Of a stretch of DNA of 64,000 nt, positions 27,247-35,870 are shown in pieces. Positions within the stretch are counted from its first letter, which is position 1, and every line of letters starts with the position of its first letter. The position numbers were made by a program, and so were the translations under genes. The stretch is from Larkinella insperata (GTDB lineage: Bacteria > Bacteroidota > Bacteroidia > Cytophagales > Spirosomataceae), in assembly GCF_026248825.1 (NCBI RefSeq), contig NZ_CP110973.1, positions 4,051,501 to 4,115,500 on the forward strand, in the 5' to 3' direction. The notes under the pieces were generated by a model. It did no database searches and was not told the DNA's origin. It saw only the letters and a list, made by a program, of their open reading frames with translations.

Positions 27247-28122
27247 ATGCCAAAATTTGTAAAAACCGCCGTCAAAATTGCGTTATCCCTCCTTTCGTTA
27301 TGGCTGGTATTCCGCAAGATTGAACCGGACCGGGTTTGGGAGGTAATAACGCGGGTACATCCGGCGTGGCTACTGGGAGCAGCGGCTCTGTTTGTGCTTT
27401 CAAAAGTGGCTTCGGCGGAGCGGTTACTACGGTTGTTTGAGCAGCTTGGCTTGTCCATTCGCCGTCAGGCCAACCTGAAACTGTATTGGCTGGGTATGTA
27501 TTATAACCTGTTTCTGCCCGGTGGCATCGGCGGAGACGGGTATAAGGTTTATCTGTTAAATCGCCTGACCGGAACCCCGGTGAAAGCCCTGATTGGAGCC
27601 ACGCTTCTAGACCGGCTGATCGGTCTGCTGCCGCTGATTTACGCCGTACTGGTGTTTGCCGTACTAGTGCCCGAGGTGTCGGTTTGGGTGGGGAGAGAGG
27701 CAGGCTGGTTCTGGCTGGCGGGCATACCGATTGTGCACTGGGGGGCCAAGTGGCTCTTAGGGCGGGTTATGCCGTCGTTTTCCCCGGCTTTCGAGCGGGC
27801 CGTCGGCTGGTCGGTACTGGTGCAGGGCTTACAGATGCTCCAGATTCTGGCGTTACTACGGGCCGTTGAAGCGGCAGGGAGACCAGAAACCTACCTGCTG
27901 ATTTTCCTGATTTCGTCCGTGGTGGCCACCATTCCTTTCACGATTGGCGGAGCCGGCGCGCGGGAACTGACGTTTTTGCTGGGTGCCCAGTGGCTGGCAG
28001 TACCCGCCGATGCCGCCGTAGCGGTCAGTTTATTGTTCTACATCATTACGGCTTTGGTATCGTTAACCGGCCTGGTGTACAGCTTTCAGTCCTCATCACT
28101 AACTAAGGAGCTAAGCTCATGA
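27247..28122 (+). CDS. lysylphosphatidylglycerol-synthase-TM / flippase-like protein
   Basis: A 291-residue membrane protein of the UPF0104/LPG_synthase_TM family with about eight helices. Family marks are YYNLFLPGGIGGDGYKVYLL, ATLLDRLIGLLPL and TIPFTIGGAGARELTFL. Relatives are permease or flippase-like domains that often accompany lipid-linked sugar transferases. Placed third in the operon after GT39 and GT2, it may flip the lipid-linked sugar or modify lipids; this is inference from context. Confidence 0.85.
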   Translation: MPKFVKTAVKIALSLLSLWLVFRKIEPDRVWEVITRVHPAWLLGAAALFVLSKVASAERLLRLFEQLGLSIRRQANLKLYWLGMYYNLFLPGGIGGDGYKVYLLNRLTGTPVKALIGATLLDRLIGLLPLIYAVLVFAVLVPEVSVWVGREAGWFWLAGIPIVHWGAKWLLGRVMPSFSPAFERAVGWSVLVQGLQMLQILALLRAVEAAGRPETYLLIFLISSVVATIPFTIGGAGARELTFLLGAQWLAVPADAAVAVSLLFYIITALVSLTGLVYSFQSSSLTKELSS

Positions 28123-28147
28123 CAGGACAAAGCCGGATGAATTCGTT

Positions 28148-29125
28148 TCAACGCCACGACGCTAACAGGAGCTTGGCGGCCTGCAGCGGCAAGATTTCGC
28201 CTTTCTGGACCTGCTTTTCCAGTTTGGCCAGGTGCTCCGGCATACCGGGCTGTTGATAAAAACGGGTTTCGAGCTGCTGATGGATGGTGCGGTGAAGCCA
28301 GTCGAGATTTTGCTGCTGGCGGTTACGGTCGCGAAAACCGTTCTGGGTGAGCCGCGTCTGGTGTTCTATAATAAGCTGCCAGAGCTCTCCGATTCCCCGA
28401 TTCTGAAGCGCCGAGCAAGTCAGTACGGGCGGGGCCCACTGCGACGGGGCAGGCGGGAAAAGGTGCAGGGCGTTCTGGTATTCCATCCGGGCGCGTTCGG
28501 CCGCGGCCGCGTTGTCGCCGTCGGCTTTAGTAATGGCAACGGCATCGGCCAGTTCCATGATGCCACGTTTCAGGCCCTGAAGTTCGTCACCGGCTCCGGC
28601 CAGCATCAGCAGCAGGAAAAAATCCACCATCCCGTGAACCACGGTTTCGGATTGCCCGACGCCCACCGTTTCAACCAGAATAACATCAAAGCCAGCCGCT
28701 TCACAGAGCAGCATCGTCTCGCGGGTTTTGTTGCCCACGCCCCCCGACGAGCCGCCCGAGGGCGAAGGGCGAATGTAAGCCAGCGGGTCCATCGACAGGG
28801 TTTCCATCCGGGTTTTATCGCCTAAGATACTGCCGTGAGATCGCTGGCTGCTGGGGTCAATGGCCAGAACGGCAATCTTTTTTCCCAACGAAGTCAGGTG
28901 CTTGCCAAACGCTTCGATAAACGTACTTTTACCCACACCCGGAACGCCCGTCACACCAATTCGGATTGAGTAGCCGGTTTGGGGCAAAACGGCCTCCAGT
29001 ACCTGTAAGGCCAACGCCTGATCGCTATCCAACTGACTTTCAACCAACGTAATAGCCCGGCTTAGTACCAGTCGGTCACCGGCTCGAATACCGGTAATGT
29101 AGTGGTCGGGCGGCAGTCGGCGCAT
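28148..29125 (-). CDS. meaB: methylmalonyl-CoA mutase-associated GTPase MeaB
   Basis: A 325-residue G3E-type P-loop GTPase that loads and protects adenosylcobalamin in methylmalonyl-CoA mutase. Walker A is GVPGVGKST (near residues 60-68), followed by LAIDPSSQRSHGSILGDKTRM, the switch text VETVGVGQSE and a base-recognition segment ITKADGDN. The length is normal. The mutase itself is not in this window. The start codon overlaps the ispD stop by one base (TGATG), implying translational coupling. Confidence 0.95.
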   Translation of the reverse strand: MRRLPPDHYITGIRAGDRLVLSRAITLVESQLDSDQALALQVLEAVLPQTGYSIRIGVTGVPGVGKSTFIEAFGKHLTSLGKKIAVLAIDPSSQRSHGSILGDKTRMETLSMDPLAYIRPSPSGGSSGGVGNKTRETMLLCEAAGFDVILVETVGVGQSETVVHGMVDFFLLLMLAGAGDELQGLKRGIMELADAVAITKADGDNAAAAERARMEYQNALHLFPPAPSQWAPPVLTCSALQNRGIGELWQLIIEHQTRLTQNGFRDRNRQQQNLDWLHRTIHQQLETRFYQQPGMPEHLAKLEKQVQKGEILPLQAAKLLLASWR

Positions 29126-29805
29126 CAGCGGGCGGATCGGATTTTCTGTTCAGCAATTTCTAAATCTTCCGGCGTGGTAATTTTAATGTTGTCGTAAGAG
29201 CCGTCGATGAGCGTAACCGGAAAACCGGCATACTCAACAACGCTGGCGCAATCCGTGAAAAACGGTTGTTCTTCCACCTGAAAGGCCCTTCTGAAGAGGG
29301 GTAGCTGGAATGTCTGCGGGGTCTGTACCAGCCGGTAACTGGTGCGGTCGACGGCCTGACTACGACCATCCGGGTGAACCAGCCGGGCCGAATCCTTCAA
29401 CGGAACGCAGGTAACGGCACTGCCCGTACGTTCGGCGGTTTCAAAGCTATTGCGAATGATCGCCGTGGTAACAAACGGGCGAACGCCATCGTGAACGGCA
29501 ACGAGACCGTCTTCGGCCTGAATGAATTGTAACCCGTTACGAACCGACTGAAACCGGGTTTGTCCGCCTGGAATCAGTGTAATTAGCTCTCCAAACTGGT
29601 ACTGCTGGCAAAGCTCCTCCCAAACTGGCAACTGGGCCGCGGGCAATACCACGATAATTTCCAGATTGGGGCTGTAGGACCGAAAGCGTCGGATGGTGTG
29701 CATCAGAATGGGTAAACCGCCAACGGGCAGAAATTGCTTCGGCGCATTTAGTCCCATCCGGCTGCCGTTCCCTCCGGCGACAAGTATCGCAAAACGGTTT
29801 TTCAT
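29125..29805 (-). CDS. ispD: 2-C-methyl-D-erythritol 4-phosphate cytidylyltransferase
   Basis: A 226-residue enzyme of the non-mevalonate isoprenoid pathway that joins CTP and methylerythritol phosphate. The CTP-binding loop AGGNGSRMGLNAPKQFLPVGG opens the protein, VAVHDGVRPFVT holds the conserved Asp/Arg, and RTSYRLVQTPQTFQLPLFRRAF and the last TTPEDLEIAEQ are diagnostic. ATG 29805 is used; a TTG three codons upstream is less likely. It is coupled to meaB downstream and separated from queA by a hairpin. Confidence 0.95.
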   Translation of the reverse strand: MKNRFAILVAGGNGSRMGLNAPKQFLPVGGLPILMHTIRRFRSYSPNLEIIVVLPAAQLPVWEELCQQYQFGELITLIPGGQTRFQSVRNGLQFIQAEDGLVAVHDGVRPFVTTAIIRNSFETAERTGSAVTCVPLKDSARLVHPDGRSQAVDRTSYRLVQTPQTFQLPLFRRAFQVEEQPFFTDCASVVEYAGFPVTLIDGSYDNIKITTPEDLEIAEQKIRSAR

Positions 29806-29825
29806 ACTGGACAATAAACAGAAAA

Positions 29826-29871
29826 GACAAGAGACAAAAGACCCGCAGAAAGCCGTCTTTTATCCCTTGTC
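29826..29871 (-). terminator. terminator-like inverted repeat between queA and ispD
   Basis: Arms 29826-29842 and 29855-29871 pair at 15 of 17 positions. On the minus strand the hairpin is followed by a T-rich stretch (TTTTCTG), so it may reduce read-through from queA into ispD. Confidence 0.6.
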
Positions 29872-29888
29872 TATTTTCTCTGGTCTTA

Positions 29889-30932
29889 TTAGAGAATCAG
29901 CATCGCATCGCCGTAGCTGAAGAATTTGTATTTCTCCTGAATAGCCACTTCGTAAGCCTGCTTAACGAGGTCATACCCACCGAAGGCACTGGTCATCATG
30001 ATCAGAATGGACTCGGGCAGGTGGAAATTGGTCAACAGGGCGTTGGCGATTTTAAAGTCGTAGGGCGGAAAAATAAACCGGTCGGTCCAGCCTTCGACGG
30101 GTTTCAACCGCCCATTGGCCGATACCGACGATTCGATCGCCTTGAGTGAGGTAGTACCAATGGCGCAAACTCGTTTTCCATTGTCCAGGGCCTCATTCAC
30201 AACTTCGGCGGCCGATTCTGCAATTGAATAGTTCTCCGAATCGGTTTTGTGCTTCGTCAGGTCTTCCACGTCAACGGTCCGGAAGGTACCCAGGCCCACG
30301 TGCAGGGTGATCGGGGCAAAATGGATGCCTTTGATTTCCATCCGCTTCATGATGGTCTTCGTAAAGTGCAGACCTGCGGTAGGAGCGGCCACCGCCCCGA
30401 CGTGCTGGGCAAAGATGGTTTGGTAACGATCCCGGTCAGCGTCTTCGGTTTTCCGTTTGATTTCGCGGGGAAGTGGGGTTTCGCCCAGTTCGTCGATGGC
30501 TTTCATGAATTCTTCATGTGAGCCTTCAAACAGAAACCGGATGGTTCGGCCGCGGGAAGTCGTGTTGTCGATTACCTCGGCAACCAGGTCGCTGTCACCA
30601 AAATAGAGTTTGTTGCCCACCCGGATTTTCCGGGCCGGATCCACCAGAACGTCCCACAACCGCATCTCACGGTTTAGCTCACGCAGGAGAAAAACTTCGA
30701 TTTTAGCACCGGTTTTCTCCTTGTTGCCGTACAACCGCGCCGGAAACACCTTTGTGTCGTTGATCACCATGACATCGCCGTCCCCAAAATAGGAAATGAT
30801 GTCGGAGAATTGTTTGTGCTCGATGGTTTTGGTTTTACGATCAACAACCATCAACCGCGATTCCCCGCGCTCGGATGGATAGAGGGCAACAAGACTTTGG
30901 GGTAAGTCAAACCTGAATTCGGACAGCTTCAT
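29889..30932 (-). CDS. queA: S-adenosylmethionine:tRNA ribosyltransferase-isomerase
   Basis: A 347-residue enzyme that adds the ribosyl part of SAM to preQ1 in tRNA to make epoxyqueuosine. Family motifs include LPQSLVALYPSERGESRLMV, MVINDTKVFPARL, AAPTAGLHFT, HVGLGTFRTV, RFIFPPYDFKIANALLTNFHLPES and the ending KFFSYGDAMLIL. The gene is intact and of standard length. A -7-like TAATTTTG lies at 30967-30974 on the minus strand, 35 bases from the ATG; no good -33 box or preQ1 riboswitch was seen. Confidence 0.96.
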   Translation of the reverse strand: MKLSEFRFDLPQSLVALYPSERGESRLMVVDRKTKTIEHKQFSDIISYFGDGDVMVINDTKVFPARLYGNKEKTGAKIEVFLLRELNREMRLWDVLVDPARKIRVGNKLYFGDSDLVAEVIDNTTSRGRTIRFLFEGSHEEFMKAIDELGETPLPREIKRKTEDADRDRYQTIFAQHVGAVAAPTAGLHFTKTIMKRMEIKGIHFAPITLHVGLGTFRTVDVEDLTKHKTDSENYSIAESAAEVVNEALDNGKRVCAIGTTSLKAIESSVSANGRLKPVEGWTDRFIFPPYDFKIANALLTNFHLPESILIMMTSAFGGYDLVKQAYEVAIQEKYKFFSYGDAMLIL

Positions 30933-31120
30933 ACGGTCAAATAAAGAGCATCTCTTAAAAAGAGCGCAAAATTAGCAAAAAAACAGTTAGCAGTTGACGA
31001 TGAGCCAATTGTATTCTACCGCCTATTTTGTAGAAAACGCGGTAGTAACAGGTGGGTCAACGGCAAATATACATTGCGCGGGGGGGGCATTGCAAGTATA
31101 TTCTGTAAACGGTCCGCTCC

Positions 31121-31492
31121 TTACTGCTGATTTGCGTCCAGTCCGATGGCGTGAATGGGCTGTACGGACCCTTCGGTGTTGGTTTCCGGCCGTTCGGAAA
31201 TCGAAAATTTCTGCATCAGTTCGGCGGTTACCTCGTTGGCGTATGTGCCCTGAGCCGATACGAAGACACCTTTCTTGCCGTCGGCGGTTGAGATGGCGTA
31301 CAACGTCATTTCGTCACCGGGGTCGGAGGTGCCTTCAAAACGGTGAAACTCATCCACGTTAAATTCTTCGGATTTCAGTTTCAGACCGCTGCCACTTTCT
31401 TCCAGATAATCCCGTTTTGGTTTAAAATCGTGCGTGTAACCGCGCTCGCGCAGGTCTTCCATCGCTTCTGTCAGGGTTTCAAAATGCTGCAT
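31121..31492 (-). CDS. small conserved-type protein of unknown function
   Basis: A 123-residue soluble protein. The N-terminal block (TLTEAMEDLRERGYTHDFKP) and the middle FEGTSDPGDEMTLYAISTADGKKGVFV are typical of a small Bacteroidota family whose members are often labelled phosphoribosylpyrophosphate synthetase in databases. No PRPP-binding motif is present, so that name is not supported. It may be a single alpha-beta domain. Ends in a Glu/Thr-rich tail. Monocistronic. Confidence 0.7.
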   Translation of the reverse strand: MQHFETLTEAMEDLRERGYTHDFKPKRDYLEESGSGLKLKSEEFNVDEFHRFEGTSDPGDEMTLYAISTADGKKGVFVSAQGTYANEVTAELMQKFSISERPETNTEGSVQPIHAIGLDANQQ

Positions 31493-31565
31493 GGCGTTTC
31501 TAGTTATGTGACTACTTTAAGAAACCAGCAACCCCCAAAGTTGTTTTGAAACGACGGTGAAATAT

Positions 31566-31637
31566 GAACGATGGACAATCGTGGGGCTGCTCACCCAGTA
31601 CGTTGAAGCAGCGCAATCCACCGATTGTCCATCGTTC
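31566..31637 (-). terminator. long inverted repeat after the DUF1080 gene
   Basis: A perfect 16-bp pair of arms (31566-31581 / 31622-31637) encloses a 40-nt loop that can form its own GCTGC/GCAGC stem. It begins 23 bases after the stop codon of the minus-strand gene at 31660 and probably ends its transcript, though it lacks a long T run. Confidence 0.55.
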
Positions 31638-31659
31638 CGGTTTCAGCAATCTTTAAGGC

Positions 31660-32313
31660 TTAGTCTGGTAATACCTTTACCATGATGTCTTTGAAATAAA
31701 CTTTGCTTTTCGGGTCGTGGGCCTGAAGGGCAAACGTGCCGCTGCTGATCTTACGCTCGGCCATGTCGTTGGGAAGGTTCACGTTATCCGGTTCGGTGTA
31801 TTCGTTGACGACTTTGTCGTTGATTTTGATGGTCACTTTTTTGCCCTGAACCATGATTTCTTCGGTGTACCATTCATTGTCCTTGACGTAGGTTTCTTTC
31901 ACGTCCTGAATGGCGTACAAGCTGGCGGTCCGGCGCCAGTCGGTGTGCGAGTTGTTGACCTGTACTTCGAAGCCTTTCTTCGGCCAGCTTTCCTCCTGAT
32001 ACTGCGTATGGAAATACATGCCGGAATTGGAGCCGGGCAGCGTCATCACTTTTGCTTTGAACTGAAAATTCTTGAAGTTATGGTCTTGAACGGGACCGAC
32101 GTAGAAAAGGTGGGCCACCTGACCGTTAACGGCAATGGCACCGTCTTCAATTTTAAAGGATTGCGCATTTTTACCAACTTTCCAGCCGTTGAACGTTTTG
32201 CCATCGAAAAGGTTAATCCAGCCATCATTTCCCTTGCCCGCTTTCGGAGTTGATGATTTCGAGCACGCACCCAACAAGACCGCTAAACAACAAACTACAA
32301 TAAGGTTTTTCAT
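31660..32313 (-). CDS. DUF1080 (3-keto-disaccharide hydrolase family) lipoprotein
   Basis: A 217-residue exported lipoprotein: hydrophobic signal then lipobox VLLGAC with Cys about 17. The mature part is one concanavalin-like jelly roll of the DUF1080 family, with GWINLFDGKTFNGWKV, GSNSGMYFHTQYQEESWPKKGFEVQV, NEWYTEEIMVQGKKVTIKINDKVV and the close GTFALQAHDPKSKVYFKDIMVK. Some members cleave 3-keto-glycosides. The enzyme would act in the periplasm or at the surface. It is alone here, with no dehydrogenase partner adjacent. Confidence 0.9.
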   Translation of the reverse strand: MKNLIVVCCLAVLLGACSKSSTPKAGKGNDGWINLFDGKTFNGWKVGKNAQSFKIEDGAIAVNGQVAHLFYVGPVQDHNFKNFQFKAKVMTLPGSNSGMYFHTQYQEESWPKKGFEVQVNNSHTDWRRTASLYAIQDVKETYVKDNEWYTEEIMVQGKKVTIKINDKVVNEYTEPDNVNLPNDMAERKISSGTFALQAHDPKSKVYFKDIMVKVLPD

Positions 32314-32420
32314 AGGGTTTATTGAAAATAAGTTTGATTTCCGGCACTAAGTTAAACAACCGGCGCAATTACTGTTGCCTTGCGCACCGATTGCCGTTTT
32401 ATTTTTGACACCCTGACCGC

Positions 32421-33920
32421 TTACCGCAGCCGTCTTTCTTTCCATTTGCTTCTCGTTTGTTCGGTCGCAGGAAGGCTGCCCCCGGTTTTCGACTGATTGT
32501 TCTGAGACAACCAGGCCGCCAGTACGCCCGCCAGTTGCGCTTCTTCCGGACGGGTTTCCGGGAGCAGCTTCTCGGGCGTGAAATAATGACTGACAAAGTG
32601 CGTATCGAACTGCCCCGAGCGGAAAGCGTCGTGCTGCATCACGAACCGGCAGAAGGGTAGCGTGGTCTGCACCCCCGTAATGCGGTATTCATCGATGGCC
32701 CGGATCATTTTCTCAATGGCCTCGGCGCGGGTGGCCCCTGTTGTCACTAATTTGGCAATCATCGGATCGTAGTAGATCGGGATCGACATGCCCTGTTCAA
32801 AACCGTCGTCAACGCGAACACCGTTGCCCTGGGGCCGTACGTACGTTTCGAGCGTGCCGACGTCGGGCAGAAAATTGTTGGCCGGATCCTCGGCGTACAC
32901 ACGGATTTCGATGGCGTGGCCGTTGATCTGCAAATCTTCCTGTTTAATTTCCAGCGGTTTCCCTTCCGCGATGTAGATCATCTGCTTCACCAGGTCAATC
33001 CCCGTTATCTGTTCCGTTACCGGGTGTTCGACCTGCAAACGGGTGTTCATTTCCAGAAAATAGAAATTCAGTTGGTCGTCGACAATGAATTCCACCGTTC
33101 CGGCGCCGTAATAGCCACAGGCCCGCGCTACCTCAACCGCACACCGGCCCATTTCGGCCCGAATTTCCGGGGTCAGTACCGACGAGGGCGCTTCCTCAAC
33201 CACTTTCTGGTGCCGGCGCTGCACGGAGCATTCGCGCTCGAAGAGGTGAATGATGTGGCCGTGCTGATCGCCCAGCACCTGAATTTCGACGTGCCGGGGC
33301 GAGGTAACGTACTTTTCAATGAACACCGATCCGTCGCCAAAGGCCGAAGTGGCCTCGCTGACCGCCCGTTCCATGCCTTCGTCAAAATCGGCCTCCCGTT
33401 CAACGATCCGCATGCCTTTACCACCGCCCCCCGCGCTGGCCTTAATCAGAATGGGGTAGCCAATCTGGGCGGCCGTTTGTTTGGCGGCTTCGCGGTCGGT
33501 GATGGCTTCCGGTGTGCCCGGCACCATCGGAATGTGGTAAGCGGCCACGGCGGCTTTGGCAGCCAGTTTGCTTCCCATGACTTCGATCGACTCCGGCGAG
33601 GGCCCCACAAAAATCAGCCCGGCGTTCCGGACGGCCTGCGCAAAGGCGGCATTTTCGGACAGAAATCCGTAGCCGGGATGAATGGCATCGGCCCCGGTCT
33701 GGTGGCAAACATCAATGATTACGTCGGTCCGCAGGTACGACTCGGAAGAGGGGGCCGGACCGACGCAAACGGCTTCGTCGGCGTAACGGACGTGGGGTGA
33801 CTGGCGGTCGGCTTCGCTGAAAATGGCAACGGTCTGAATGCCCATCTCGCGGGCCGTCCGCATAATCCGCAGGGCAATTTCGCCCCGGTTGGCAACGAGC
33901 AGTTTCTTGATTTTTGTCAT
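32421..33920 (-). CDS. accC: biotin carboxylase subunit of an acyl-CoA carboxylase
   Basis: A 499-residue ATP-grasp enzyme that carboxylates biotin on a carrier protein. It opens with KKLLVANRGEIALRIMRTA, has the Gly-rich ATP loop KASAGGGGKGMRIV, the metal/bicarbonate site VEFIVDDQLNFYFLEMNTRLQVEHPVTE broken across residues 280-310, and the C-terminal subdomain with EAIEKMIRAIDEYRITGVQTTLPF. The length is that of a stand-alone subunit, about 50 residues longer than E. coli AccC. No biotin carrier or carboxyltransferase gene is near, so acetyl-, propionyl- or other acyl-CoA specificity is open. ATG 33920 is used rather than the TTG at 33962. Confidence 0.92.
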   Translation of the reverse strand: MTKIKKLLVANRGEIALRIMRTAREMGIQTVAIFSEADRQSPHVRYADEAVCVGPAPSSESYLRTDVIIDVCHQTGADAIHPGYGFLSENAAFAQAVRNAGLIFVGPSPESIEVMGSKLAAKAAVAAYHIPMVPGTPEAITDREAAKQTAAQIGYPILIKASAGGGGKGMRIVEREADFDEGMERAVSEATSAFGDGSVFIEKYVTSPRHVEIQVLGDQHGHIIHLFERECSVQRRHQKVVEEAPSSVLTPEIRAEMGRCAVEVARACGYYGAGTVEFIVDDQLNFYFLEMNTRLQVEHPVTEQITGIDLVKQMIYIAEGKPLEIKQEDLQINGHAIEIRVYAEDPANNFLPDVGTLETYVRPQGNGVRVDDGFEQGMSIPIYYDPMIAKLVTTGATRAEAIEKMIRAIDEYRITGVQTTLPFCRFVMQHDAFRSGQFDTHFVSHYFTPEKLLPETRPEEAQLAGVLAAWLSQNNQSKTGGSLPATEQTRSKWKERRLR

Positions 33921-34060
33921 TGGGTTGTCGGCGCTATCCTCTCCACGGCGTTGCTGAGCCAATGAAAGAGCGCAACAACAGGCTAAAGATGCTTTTGCAA
34001 AAATATACTTCTGCCTGCCCGCTCCTAATTTTCCGCCCGTATTTCTAAGTCCAGCCCTGC

Positions 34061-34091
34061 TTTGCGGTTGGCAGATTTTAACTTACTTTTG
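34061..34091 (+). promoter_or_regulatory. Bacteroidota-type promoter
   Basis: TTTG (34061-34064), 19-bp spacer, TACTTTTG (34084-34091), an exact consensus match 50 bases before the GTG start at 34142. A divergent -7-like box TATTTTTG for the accC side lies at 33998-34005 on the minus strand. Confidence 0.75.
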
Positions 34092-34141
34092 TACTTATGT
34101 GGTTAATAAACTCATTATAAACCGATAAATAACGCAATAAA

Positions 34142-35452
34142 GTGGATTTATTTGAGAAATTACGCACCAACCTCGGACCCATCGGTTCGTCATCGCGGGA
34201 ACTGAAAGCTCACCATTATTTCGCATTTCCGAAGCTGGAAGGCGAATTAGGGCCGCACATGACTTTTCGGGGAAAGCAGATGCTCAACTGGAGTTTAAAT
34301 AATTATCTGGGGCTGGCCAACCATCCCGAAGTCCGGAAAATTGACGCGGAAGCCGCTGCTGAATGGGGGCTGGCGTACCCGATGGGGGCCCGGATGATGT
34401 CGGGTAATTCAGATTTACACGAAGAATTGGAGCGGCAACTGGCCGAGTTCGTTGGCAAAGAAGATGCCTTCCTGCTTAATTACGGGTACCAGGGCGTGAT
34501 GTCAGCCATTGAGGCAGTGGTTGATTACCGCGATGTAATTGTGTACGATGCCGAATGCCACGCCTGTCTGATCGACGGTATTCGTTTGCACAAAGCCAAA
34601 ATGGGCGAATACTACAAGTTTAACCACAACGACATCGATAGCCTGGAAAAAAATCTACAACGGGCGACCAAAAAAGCCGCTGAGAAAGGGGGCGGTATTC
34701 TGGTCATTACCGAAGGGGTGTTCGGGATGTCGGGTAAAGTCGGGAACCTGAAGGACATCGTCGCGCTGAAGGAGAAATACGACTTTAAATTGCTGGTTGA
34801 CGACGCGCACGGTTTCGGAACTATGGGCGACACGGGAGCTGGTGTGGGTGAAATGCAGGGCTGTCAGGATGGAATTGATCTGTACTTCTCGACGTTCGCC
34901 AAGTCGATGGCCGCGATTGGGGCCTTCATCGCCGGGGATCAAGACATCATCATGTACCTGAAATACAACATGCGGTCACAAACATACGCCAAAGCGTTGC
35001 CGATGCCGTATGTGATCGGTGCCATGAAGCGGCTCGAACTGATCAAAAAGCACCCGGAATTGCGCGAAAAATTGTGGCAAAACGTTCGGGCTTTGCAGGA
35101 CGGTCTGCGGGCACGCGGGCTGAATATTGGCGATACGACTTCACCCGTCACCCCGGTATTGTTACAAAGTGAGGGAGGGGTTCCGGAAGCTACAGCCATG
35201 GTTCGTGACCTGCGTGAGAACAAGGGAATCTTCTGTTCAATCGTGGTGTATCCGGTGGTTCCTAAGGGGGTCATTATGCTGCGGATCATCCCGACGGCCG
35301 CCCACTCACTCGAGGATGTGGAATACACCCTGAACGCCTTTAGTGAGGTGGCCGATAAGCTGTATCAGGGCTATTACCGGGAAAGTGCCCTGAATGGGCT
35401 CGGAGAAGGGGCTTTAGTACCCTCAGAAGTGGCAAAAACGGTCGCTGAATAA
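34142..35452 (+). CDS. alpha-oxoamine synthase (serine palmitoyltransferase / KBL-like)
   Basis: A 436-residue PLP enzyme that condenses an amino acid with an acyl-CoA or acyl-ACP. Marks are NWSLNNYLGLANHPEV, GARMMSGNSDLHEELE, LVDDAHGFGTMGDTGAG with the cofactor-binding Asp and His, and STFAKS with Schiff-base Lys254. Bacteroidota use close relatives to start sphingolipid (serine) or sulfonolipid/capnine (cysteate) synthesis; 2-amino-3-ketobutyrate ligase is a further option, and sequence reading does not decide. It starts with GTG after an ideal promoter, with no acyl-carrier or biotin genes next to it. Confidence 0.85.
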   Translation: MDLFEKLRTNLGPIGSSSRELKAHHYFAFPKLEGELGPHMTFRGKQMLNWSLNNYLGLANHPEVRKIDAEAAAEWGLAYPMGARMMSGNSDLHEELERQLAEFVGKEDAFLLNYGYQGVMSAIEAVVDYRDVIVYDAECHACLIDGIRLHKAKMGEYYKFNHNDIDSLEKNLQRATKKAAEKGGGILVITEGVFGMSGKVGNLKDIVALKEKYDFKLLVDDAHGFGTMGDTGAGVGEMQGCQDGIDLYFSTFAKSMAAIGAFIAGDQDIIMYLKYNMRSQTYAKALPMPYVIGAMKRLELIKKHPELREKLWQNVRALQDGLRARGLNIGDTTSPVTPVLLQSEGGVPEATAMVRDLRENKGIFCSIVVYPVVPKGVIMLRIIPTAAHSLEDVEYTLNAFSEVADKLYQGYYRESALNGLGEGALVPSEVAKTVAE

Positions 35453-35512
35453 CCGTTTAGTAAGGAATAAGGGTTTATTTGGACTTTTCCAACGATTTTT
35501 TTTGTGATTTTC

Positions 35513-35542
35513 TTGCGCTGAATGATAGATTGCGTATATTTC
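35513..35542 (+). promoter_or_regulatory. promoter of the histone H1-like gene
   Basis: TTG (35513-35515), a 19-bp spacer and TATATTTC (35535-35542; one mismatch to TAnnTTTG). The predicted leader is about 60 nt and contains a short AAAAAC/GTTTTT hairpin. Confidence 0.55.
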
Positions 35543-35609
35543 GTCAAAAACGCGGTTTTTGAGCGTTTTAGGGCATTTTTCCACAACTTAAAACCCATAC
35601 AAATCAGTT

Positions 35610-35792
35610 ATGGCACGCTTTGATGAAATAAAAGATCTGGTCTTGTCTTTGGAGGGCGATTTTGAAAAATTTTACGAAAAAGGCAATCAGGCTGCCGGTA
35701 CTCGCGTACGGAAAGGCATGCAGGATCTGAAGACATTAGCCCAGAATATTCGCGCTGAAGTTCAAGATCAGAAAAATGCAAAAGAGTCGTAA
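35610..35792 (+). CDS. histone H1-like DNA-associated protein
   Basis: A 60-residue protein of the small Hc1/histone-H1-like family that is common in Bacteroidota. The whole protein reads as helical coil with EGDFEKFYEKGNQAAGTRVRKGMQDLKTLAQNI as its core; the AAGTRVRKGMQDLK part is the conserved centre. It probably binds DNA or the nucleoid, though chemical evidence for this small form is limited. It has its own promoter and a very strong terminator, as expected for an abundant short mRNA. Confidence 0.88.
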   Translation: MARFDEIKDLVLSLEGDFEKFYEKGNQAAGTRVRKGMQDLKTLAQNIRAEVQDQKNAKES

Positions 35793-35808
35793 GTAAAAGG
35801 TACCCCAA

Positions 35809-35844
35809 AACAACAAGCCCGGCCTGAAGGCCGGGCTTGTTGTT
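35809..35844. terminator. strong bidirectional terminator
   Basis: A perfect 16-bp stem (35809-35824 / 35829-35844) with a TGAA tetraloop lies between the convergent histone-like and MaoC genes; A/T-rich ends give T runs in both directions. Confidence 0.92.
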
Positions 35845-35870
35845 TTATAAGCAACAGGGTGTTTTGCGCA

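Noticed and set aside
31080..31087. Run of eight G near queA as a phase-variation tract
   Set aside because: It lies outside a coding region and far from a promoter; length is small and no second allele can be seen.
32916..33800. 294-codon open frame opposite accC
   Set aside because: Antisense shadow of an intact biotin carboxylase; the high GC content at third positions keeps opposite frames open.
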